Source: an uncultured Dermatophilus sp. (GTDB lineage Bacteria > Actinomycetota > Actinomycetes > Actinomycetales > Dermatophilaceae). From it: DNA of 5,234 nucleotides. A model generated the notes under the pieces. It was not told where the DNA came from and did no database searches. It worked only from the letters and a program-made list of their open reading frames with translations. This document shows positions 1-5,234 of the stretch, in pieces. The DNA is taken from the NCBI GenBank assembly GCA_945876925.1, contig CAMCQD010000163.1:1-5234 (forward strand). Reading direction: 5' to 3'. The translations under genes were made by a program, and so were the position numbers. Within the stretch, counting starts at the first letter, position 1. The number at the start of each line of letters is the position of its first letter.

Positions 1-430
1 CGACCCGGTGTACGGGTCCCCGCTGGTGACGCAGCTGGTCAACAAGATCCTCCTGGACGGCAAGAAATCCGTCGCCGAGCGCATCGTCTACGGCGCACTG
101 GAGGGCTGCCGCGAGAAGACCGGCACCGACCCGGTCGCGACGCTCAAGCGCGCGCTGGACAACGTCAAGCCGACCCTTGAGGTCCGCAGCCGCCGCGTCG
201 GCGGCGCGACCTACCAGGTGCCGGTGGAGGTGCGCGCATCGCGCTCGACCACCCTGGGCCTGCGCTGGCTGGTCGGGTACTCGCGCCAGCGTCGCGAGAA
301 GACCATGACCGAGCGCCTGATGAACGAGATCCTCGACGCCAGCAACGGCCTGGGCGCGTCGGTTAAGCGCCGCGAAGACACGCACAAGATGGCTGAGTCC
401 AACCGTGCGTTCGCGCACTACCGCTGGTAA
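1..430 (+). CDS. rpsG: 30S ribosomal protein S7, 5'-truncated by the window edge
   Basis: S7 nucleates assembly of the 3' domain of 16S rRNA (the 30S head) and lies at the E site near the mRNA exit. The reading frame enters at base 2 with Asp-Pro and ends at TAA (428-430), giving 142 visible residues. Actinobacterial S7 is usually 156 residues, so about 14 N-terminal residues lie upstream. The GTG at 8 is therefore an internal valine (about Val17), not a start. Recognisable S7 segments are the [22 protein letters not shown] helix region near the visible start, the [18 protein letters not shown] beta-hairpin (about residues 76-92 of the full protein) that reaches the E-site tRNA, the [15 protein letters not shown] helix, and the terminal [15 protein letters not shown]. 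No frameshift or missing core residue is visible. It precedes fusA in the order of the str operon (rpsL-rpsG-fusA-tuf); rpsL would lie just outside the window. The identification is secure. Confidence 0.98.
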   Translation, partial: DPVYGSPLVTQLVNKILLDGKKSVAERIVYGALEGCREKTGTDPVATLKRALDNVKPTLEVRSRRVGGATYQVPVEVRASRSTTLGLRWLVGYSRQRREKTMTERLMNEILDASNGLGASVKRREDTHKMAESNRAFAHYRW

Positions 431-442
431 ACATCCAGCCAT

Positions 443-483
443 CGCCTGGCCCGGAACCGGCTCGCCCGGCCCCGGGCCAGGCG
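443..483 (+). other. Perfect 12-bp inverted repeat (RNA hairpin) in the rpsG-fusA gap
   Basis: CGCCTGGCCCGG (443-454) is exactly complementary to CCGGGCCAGGCG (472-483), leaving a 17-nt loop. The stem starts 12 bases after the rpsG stop. No T-run follows, so it does not look like a classic intrinsic terminator. It could be an attenuator, a processing or stability element, or a target for translational control. A smaller inverted repeat, GGATCG/CGATCC (494-499/511-516), follows it. The structure is directly visible; any role is inference. Confidence 0.7.
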
Positions 484-556
484 GCATTGCCCGGGATCGA
501 GCAGGGACGCCGATCCGAGCCATATTCCCTACATCACGAGCGAGACGAGAGATTAC

Positions 557-2671
557 GTGGCACTCGATGTCCTGACCGACCTGAAGAAGGTCCGCAACAT
601 CGGCATCATGGCGCACATCGACGCCGGTAAGACGACGACGACCGAGCGCATCCTGTTCTACACGGGCGTCAACCACAAGATGGGCGAGACCCACGACGGG
701 GCGTCGACGACCGACTGGATGGAGCAGGAGAAGGAGCGGGGGATCACCATCACCTCCGCGGCCGTCACCTCGTTCTGGAACGGCAACCAGATCAACATCA
801 TCGACACTCCCGGTCACGTCGATTTCACCGTCGAGGTGGAGCGCTCGCTGCGGGTGCTCGACGGCGCCGTCGCGGTGTTCGACGGCAAGGAAGGCGTCGA
901 GCCGCAGTCGGAGACCGTCTGGCGCCAGGCCGATAAGTACGACGTCCCGCGGGTGTGCTTCATCAACAAGATGGACAAGATGGGCGCCGACTTCTTCTTC
1001 ACGGTGCAGACCATCAAGGACCGCCTGGGTGCCGAGCCGCTCGTGCTGCAGCTGCCGATCGGGGCCGAATCCGGCTTCGTCGGCGTGGTCGACCTGCTCC
1101 AGATGCGCGCCCTGGTCTGGCCGGGCGACGCCAAGGGCGACGTCAGCCTCGGGGCCAAGTACGAGGTCCAGGATATCCCTGAGGAGCTGGCCGGCCAGGC
1201 CGCGGAATACCGCGAGGCCCTCGTCGAGCGGATCGCCGAGAGCGACGACGACCTCATGGAGAAGTACCTCGGCGGCGAGGAGCTGACCCTCGCCGAGCTC
1301 AAGGCCGGCATCCGCAAGCTGACCATCACCTCGCAGCTGTACCCGGTGCTGTGCGGCTCGGCGTTCAAGAACCGCGGCGTGCAGCCGATGCTCGACGCGA
1401 TCGTGGACTTCCTGCCCTCGCCGCTGGACGTCCCGGCGATGATCGGCCACAAGCCCGGGGACGAGGAGGCCGAGCTGTCCCGCAAGCCGGACGCCTCCGA
1501 GCCCTTCTCGGCGCTGGCCTTCAAGGTCGCGGCGCACCCCTTCCACGGGACGCTGACCTTCATCCGGGTGTACTCGGGGCGGATCTCGGCCGGCAGCCAG
1601 GTGGTCAACTCCACCAAGGGCAAGAAGGAGCGCGTCGGTAAGCTCTTCCAGATGCACGCCAACAAGGAGAACCCGGTCGGCGAGGCACTGGCGGGGCACA
1701 TCTACGCGGCGATCGGCCTCAAGGAGACGACCACCGGGGACACGCTCTGCGACCCGCAGAACCAGATCGTGCTGGAGTCGATGACCTTCCCCGAGCCGGT
1801 CATCTCCGTGGCCATCGAGCCCAAGTCCAAGGGCGATCAGGAGAAGCTCTCGACGGCCATCCAGAAGCTGGCCCAGGAGGACCCGACCTTCCAGGTCGAG
1901 CTGGACTCCGAGTCCGGTCAGACCGTCATCAAGGGAATGGGCGAGCTGCACCTGGACATCCTGGTCGACCGGATGCGCCGGGAGTTCAAGGTCGAGGCCA
2001 ACATCGGCAAGCCGCAGGTGGCCTACCGCGAGACGATCCGCCGCCCGGTGGAGAAGTACGACTACACGCACAAGAAGCAGACCGGTGGCTCCGGCCAGTA
2101 CGGCAAGGTGCAGATCACGTTCGAGCCCCTGGGCACCTCCGAGGGCGAGATGTACGAGTTCGAGAACAAGGTCACCGGTGGCCGGATCCCGCGCGAGTAC
2201 ATCCCCAGCGTCGATCAGGGCATCCAGGAGGCTCTCCAGCACGGCGTGCTCGCGGGCTACCCGCTCGTGGGCGTCAAGGCGACGCTGCTCGACGGCGCGT
2301 ACCACGACGTCGACTCCTCGGAGATGGCCTTCAAGATCGCCGGCTCGATGGCCACCCGGGAAGCCCTGCGCAAGGCGGACCCGGCCCTGCTGGAGCCGAT
2401 GATGTCCGTCGAGGTGCGCACTCCCGAGGACTACATGGGGGACGTCATCGGCGACATCAACTCGCGCCGGGGTCACATCCAGGCGATGGACGACATCAGC
2501 GGAGCCAAGGTCGTGCGCGCCCTTGTGCCGCTGTCCGAGATGTTCGGGTACGTTGGGGACCTGCGGTCGAAGACTCAGGGCCGAGCCAACTACACGATGC
2601 AGTTCGACTCGTATGCCGAGGTTCCCAAGAATGTCGCAGACGAGATCATCAAGAAGATGCGAGGCGAGTGA
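557..2671 (+). CDS. fusA: Elongation factor G
   Basis: EF-G is the cytosolic GTPase that drives tRNA-mRNA translocation and, with ribosome recycling factor, splits post-termination ribosomes. The protein has 704 residues, normal for bacterial EF-G. GTPase motifs in order are AHIDAGKT (19-26, P-loop), RGITI (61-65, switch I), DTPGH with catalytic His87 (83-87), NKMD (137-140) and GSA (267-269). Approximate domains are G plus G' insert 1-290, domain II 300-405, III 408-485, IV 486-610 and V 611-695. Domain IV carries [10 protein letters not shown] and the tip loop AYHDVDSSE with His583 at the position that enters the decoding centre. GTG at 557 is chosen because it gives the standard [20 protein letters not shown] start. 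Upstream there is only a weak purine-rich Shine-Dalgarno (CGAGAG, 546-551, 5 nt away). It sits between rpsG (126-base gap) and tuf (116-base gap). All key residues are present, and nothing suggests an EF-G2 or Tet(M)-type paralogue. Confidence 0.99.
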   Translation: MALDVLTDLKKVRNIGIMAHIDAGKTTTTERILFYTGVNHKMGETHDGASTTDWMEQEKERGITITSAAVTSFWNGNQINIIDTPGHVDFTVEVERSLRVLDGAVAVFDGKEGVEPQSETVWRQADKYDVPRVCFINKMDKMGADFFFTVQTIKDRLGAEPLVLQLPIGAESGFVGVVDLLQMRALVWPGDAKGDVSLGAKYEVQDIPEELAGQAAEYREALVERIAESDDDLMEKYLGGEELTLAELKAGIRKLTITSQLYPVLCGSAFKNRGVQPMLDAIVDFLPSPLDVPAMIGHKPGDEEAELSRKPDASEPFSALAFKVAAHPFHGTLTFIRVYSGRISAGSQVVNSTKGKKERVGKLFQMHANKENPVGEALAGHIYAAIGLKETTTGDTLCDPQNQIVLESMTFPEPVISVAIEPKSKGDQEKLSTAIQKLAQEDPTFQVELDSESGQTVIKGMGELHLDILVDRMRREFKVEANIGKPQVAYRETIRRPVEKYDYTHKKQTGGSGQYGKVQITFEPLGTSEGEMYEFENKVTGGRIPREYIPSVDQGIQEALQHGVLAGYPLVGVKATLLDGAYHDVDSSEMAFKIAGSMATREALRKADPALLEPMMSVEVRTPEDYMGDVIGDINSRRGHIQAMDDISGAKVVRALVPLSEMFGYVGDLRSKTQGRANYTMQFDSYAEVPKNVADEIIKKMRGE

Positions 2672-2691
2672 GGCGGGTACACTCACCCGCC
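2672..2691 (+). other. 7-bp hairpin directly after the fusA stop
   Basis: GGCGGGT (2672-2678) pairs perfectly with ACCCGCC (2685-2691) around a 6-nt loop. It begins on the base after the TGA of fusA. Only a short pyrimidine stretch (CTCTT) follows, so full termination is doubtful. Partial attenuation, or 3'-end protection of a processed fusA message ahead of the more highly expressed tuf, is possible. The structure is seen; the function is inferred. Confidence 0.55.
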
Positions 2692-2775
2692 GGCTCTTCA
2701 CGCTGCAACCGCAGTAAGTAAACCCACAACGTCGCCACCCGACACGGTGCTCCGGCGTTCAACCATCAAGTCCAC

Positions 2776-2781
2776 AGGAGG
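2776..2781 (+). promoter_or_regulatory. Canonical Shine-Dalgarno of tuf
   Basis: AGGAGG lies 6 nt before the GTG start of tuf. It fixes the start codon and contrasts with the weak, non-canonical sites before fusA and rpsJ. This fits the very high EF-Tu output usual for bacteria. Confidence 0.9.
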
Positions 2782-2787
2782 ACCCAA

Positions 2788-3981
<1,194 letters not shown>

Positions 3982-3999
3982 GCGTGCGCGGTTAACTGC

Positions 4000-4017
4000 T
4001 TAGCCGTTCGCGGCTGA
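4000..4017 (+). other. Small TTCG-loop hairpin between tuf and its terminator
   Basis: TTAGCCG (4000-4006) pairs with CGGCTGA (4011-4017), with one G-U pair, around a TTCG tetraloop. It begins 18 bases after the tuf stop and 17 bases before the terminator stem. It may stabilise the tuf 3' end. The structure is visible but short, and any role is speculative. Confidence 0.4.
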
Positions 4018-4033
4018 CGATTCACCTTCAAAC

Positions 4034-4065
4034 GGGGCCCGGGCTACCTGCCCGGGCCCCTTTTT
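4034..4065 (+). terminator. Intrinsic terminator of the str operon
   Basis: GGGGCCCGGG (4034-4043) and CCCGGGCCCC (4051-4060) form a perfect 10-bp GC stem around CTACCTG; a C-G pair inside the loop could extend it to 11 bp. TTTTT (4061-4065) follows directly. It lies 52 bases after the tuf stop and separates the str operon from the lipoprotein gene. This is a textbook rho-independent terminator, and the strongest in the window. Confidence 0.93.
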
Positions 4066-4107
4066 CCTGCCTTCCCTCCTGCGCGCCCCTTCGCTCAGGT
4101 TCCGGGG

Positions 4108-4165
4108 TGCGCAGCCCAAGTTCGTTCCCGGTTGCGCATGTGTGCCCATCTGCGCAATGTATAGC
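4108..4165 (+). promoter_or_regulatory. Candidate promoter/operator region with three TGCGCA hexamers
   Basis: The palindromic hexamer TGCGCA occurs at 4108-4113, 4133-4138 and 4151-4156. The last two form a longer inverted repeat, TTGCGCA (4132-4138) and TGCGCAA (4151-4157), with a 12-nt spacer. TTGCGC could act as a -35 box, with CAATGT (4155-4160, 17-nt spacer) as a weak -10. TATAGC (4160-4165) is a better -10 by sequence, but the spacing from TTGCGC would be 22. A start just downstream would leave a short leader before the ATG at 4191. The repeats are seen; promoter and operator roles are inferred. Confidence 0.4.
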
Positions 4166-4190
4166 CACGGTCATGTGTCACCGTGAAGTA

Positions 4191-4676
4191 ATGCGTCAAG
4201 GAGTGAGAAGACCCGTCGCGGGTGCGGTCGCGGTGCTCGTTCTCATGATCGGGGGGTGCGCTGCGGGCCGGTCACTGAGCGGATGGGTCGGTGCCATGGC
4301 CGCGGGCGAGCCTGCGGCCTCGCCGTCTTCGGCGAGGTCATCAGAGGCGGTCTCGATCCCCTCGGGGATGGCCCCGGCCCGGCTGATCGACGATGTCGAG
4401 TGGGTCGGCCGCGGCGGGGAGCGGGCATTGAAGGTGACTCCCGCGACGGCCCTGCGTGCTGAGCTCAACCGCGATGTGGTCGCCGACGCCTGGCGGCGCG
4501 TGGTGCGGGCGGTCCCCGCCGCGGATACTCCCGGAATGCGCGATCAGTTCGTCTGCCACGCGTACTTCGCGCCGGGCAAGGAGGCGTGGTACCTCGAGCC
4601 GGCCCGCCCGGATGTGGGTTACTGGCGCACTGTCCTTGCCGGCTGCAACCCCGGAGATGTCATCGACGTGGGCTGA
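4191..4676 (+). CDS. Putative secreted lipoprotein with a DUF2599-like C-terminal domain
   Basis: The function is unknown. The preferred ATG gives 161 residues and a classical lipoprotein signal peptide: a basic n-region with Arg2, Arg6 and Arg7, a hydrophobic core (about 8-20), and a lipobox IGGC with Cys23 as the acylated residue. Residues about 24-60 are rich in Ala, Ser, Gly and Pro, like a flexible linker. The C-terminal half (about 65-155) carries DDVEWVGRGG, ALKVTPATALR, AWRRVVRAVP, DTPGMRDQFVCH, WYLEPARPDVGYW and the GCNPG ending. I recognise this pattern from memory as DUF2599, an uncharacterised, mostly actinobacterial family; no search was run. Cys122 and Cys152 could form a disulfide outside the membrane. 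The frame is open back to a GTG at 4107, but that would bury the signal peptide behind a Cys/His-containing leader overlapping promoter-like sequence, so it is rejected. The ribosome site (GTGAAG, 4183-4188) is weak. The gene stands alone between the str terminator and the rpsJ leader. Being coding is fairly sure; the family call is moderate. Confidence 0.8.
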   Translation: MRQGVRRPVAGAVAVLVLMIGGCAAGRSLSGWVGAMAAGEPAASPSSARSSEAVSIPSGMAPARLIDDVEWVGRGGERALKVTPATALRAELNRDVVADAWRRVVRAVPAADTPGMRDQFVCHAYFAPGKEAWYLEPARPDVGYWRTVLAGCNPGDVIDVG

Positions 4677-4885
4677 TCTGGCGTGACGGCGAGCCGATTT
4701 GGCTTTCGCTCATCGCATCTGGCAGACTATCGGGGTTGCTTGACGCGCGGGATCGGCTCAGCTGCCGGCTTTCCGCAGTCCCTCGAAAGAGGTTACTAGC
4801 ACCGTGATTTCGCTTCACGGATCTGGAACTTCGCACGGGGGTGCGTTGAGTTCGGATTCGCGACAACCACGCTGGTCATTCACCG

Positions 4886-4910
4886 GCCTCCGCGAGGAGG
4901 CTTTTGTTGT
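4886..4910 (+). terminator. GNRA-capped intrinsic terminator or attenuator upstream of rpsJ
   Basis: GCCTCC (4886-4891) and GGAGGC (4896-4901) form a perfect 6-bp stem closed by a GCGA tetraloop, then TTTTGTTGT (4902-4910). This is the layout of a rho-independent terminator, though the stem is short and the T-run is interrupted by G. It lies 209 bases after the lipoprotein stop and 115 bases before rpsJ. It could end the lipoprotein transcript or act as an attenuator in the rpsJ leader. The 3' arm also contains AGGAGG, which would be sequestered when the hairpin forms. Confidence 0.6.
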
Positions 4911-4915
4911 GTGGC

Positions 4916-4921
4916 TAGCGT
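4916..4921 (+). promoter_or_regulatory. Possible -10 box of an rpsJ promoter
   Basis: TAGCGT fits the TANNNT -10 pattern common in actinobacteria and sits 6 bases after the T-run of the upstream hairpin. A start near 4928 would give an rpsJ leader of about 100 nt. No -35 box is present at the usual distance, so this is a weak candidate. Confidence 0.25.
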
Positions 4922-4922
4922 G

Positions 4923-4954
4923 CCCCGCAAAGGGCGACACGCCCGAACGCGGGG
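4923..4954 (+). other. Two-tier stem-loop in the rpsJ leader
   Basis: An outer stem CCCCGC (4923-4928)/GCGGGG (4949-4954) encloses an inner stem GGGCG (4932-4936)/CGCCC (4940-4944) with an ACA loop. The two tiers are separated by an internal loop of AAA on one side and GAAC on the other. A further 5-bp tetraloop hairpin (4971-4984) follows before the purine-rich stretch ahead of rpsJ. The arrangement resembles a protein-binding leader element. Pairing is seen by eye; function is not known. Confidence 0.5.
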
Positions 4955-5025
4955 GTCGGAGCGAAGCCGGCCGGACCGATCCGGATTCAGTGAAGCGGAA
5001 CGACGAGAGAGAGTCAGACGAGGCG

Positions 5026-5234
5026 ATGGCGGGACAGAAGATCCGCATCCGACTGAAGTCGTACGACCATGAGGTCATCGACTCTTCGGCGCGCAAGATT
5101 GTCGACACGGTGACGCGGGCGGGTGCGACCGTGGTCGGCCCCGTGCCGCTCCCGACCGAGAAGAACGTGTTCTGCGTCATCCGGTCACCCCATAAGGACA
5201 AGGACAGCCGCGAGCACTTCGAGATGCGCACGCA
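5026..5234 (+). CDS. rpsJ: 30S ribosomal protein S10 (NusE), 3'-truncated by the window edge
   Basis: S10 is a 30S head protein that also acts as NusE, pairing with NusB in transcription antitermination. Sixty-nine codons plus two bases are visible, of about 102 in the family. The ATG is fixed by the conserved [20 protein letters not shown] start. Further S10 hallmarks are [25 protein letters not shown] and the SREHFEMRT segment at the edge. The frame is also open upstream for 39 codons to a GTG at 4909, but no S10 family extension of that kind is known to me. Ribosome-binding sequence is non-canonical: GAGAGAGAG (5005-5013) is 12 nt from the start and GAGG (5020-5023) only 2 nt away. It is normally the first gene of the S10 operon (rpsJ-rplC-rplD-rplW and so on), which would continue beyond the window. 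Confidence 0.97.
   Translation, partial: MAGQKIRIRLKSYDHEVIDSSARKIVDTVTRAGATVVGPVPLPTEKNVFCVIRSPHKDKDSREHFEMRT

Larger units (their letters stand above)
4677..5025 (+). other. Hairpin-rich non-coding region before rpsJ (probable S10-operon leader)
   Basis: No convincing gene lies in these 349 bases. Perfect short stems occur in series: CCTC-GAAA-GAGG (4781-4792), CCGTGA/TCACGG (4802-4820), CGCAC-GGGG-GTGCG (4832-4845), GCCTCC-GCGA-GGAGGC plus T-run (4886-4910), a two-tier stem (4923-4954) and CCGGA-CCGA-TCCGG (4971-4984). A weaker bulged stem (GCGAGCC with GGCT-TT-CGC, 4689-4709) follows the lipoprotein stop. The density suggests a structured 5' leader, as found before other ribosomal-protein operons (for example L4-controlled S10 leaders in Gammaproteobacteria, which this does not obviously resemble). 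No -35/-10 pair is convincing. TTGACG at 4740-4745 has no -10 at the right distance. TTGGCT (4699-4704) with CAGACT (4723-4728) is weak. Confidence 0.5.

Noticed and set aside
8..10. GTG at 8 as the start of rpsG
   Set aside because: The frame is open to the window edge and the preceding Asp-Pro codons match family sequence, so this is an internal valine.
487..526. Promoter for fusA (TTGCCC with CATATT)
   Set aside because: The boxes are 28 bases apart, far outside the usual 16-19.
814..1701. A 295-codon open frame antisense to fusA
   Set aside because: It is a shadow of EF-G coding sequence in a GC-rich genome, with Ser/Arg/Thr-rich composition and no recognisable domain.
2697..2720. Promoter for tuf (TTCACG with TAAGTA)
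   Set aside because: The spacing is only 12 bases and neither box is close to consensus. A dedicated tuf promoter may exist but cannot be assigned by eye.
4107..4190. A 28-codon N-terminal extension of the lipoprotein from GTG at 4107
   Set aside because: It would hide a well-formed lipoprotein signal peptide, is rich in Cys and His, and overlaps promoter-like sequence and the TGCGCA repeats.
4815..5231. A minus-strand open frame across the rpsJ leader and rpsJ
   Set aside because: Much of it is the antisense of S10 codons and hairpin-forming leader; no family motif or start signal supports it.

Overview
This window is a GC-rich actinobacterial translation locus. It covers the end of the str operon (rpsG, fusA, tuf), a small lipoprotein-like gene, and the first two thirds of rpsJ, the first gene of the S10 operon. 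The assignment to Actinomycetota rests on strong G/C preference at third codon positions, GTG starts for both elongation factors, and EF-Tu, EF-G, S7 and S10 sequences of the streptomycete/streptosporangial type. The order or genus cannot be fixed from the window alone.

Layout: bases 1-430 are the S7 gene, missing about 14 N-terminal codons. The 126-base rpsG-fusA gap holds a perfect 12-bp inverted repeat. EF-G follows (557-2671). The 116-base fusA-tuf gap holds a 7-bp hairpin that starts on the base after the fusA stop, and ends in a canonical AGGAGG site for tuf (2788-3981). A textbook intrinsic terminator at 4034-4065 closes the str operon. After it come about 125 non-coding bases with three TGCGCA hexamers and possible promoter elements. 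Next is a predicted secreted lipoprotein of 161 residues whose C-terminal half resembles the uncharacterised DUF2599 family (4191-4676).

The 349 bases before rpsJ hold no convincing gene but are unusually rich in short perfect hairpins. One of them, at 4886-4910, is a GNRA-capped stem followed by a T-rich run. It can be read either as the terminator of the lipoprotein gene or as an attenuator in the S10-operon leader. rpsJ starts at 5026 and runs off the window.

S7 and S10 are 30S ribosomal proteins, and EF-G and EF-Tu drive the elongation cycle, so these genes are normally co-regulated with ribosome synthesis. The lipoprotein is the one accessory gene and has its own flanking signals. I found no mobile element, CRISPR array, tRNA or rRNA, and no evidence of an unknown multi-gene system. 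The points most worth checking are the structured rpsJ leader, the TGCGCA cluster, and the uncharacterised lipoprotein set between two ribosomal operons.
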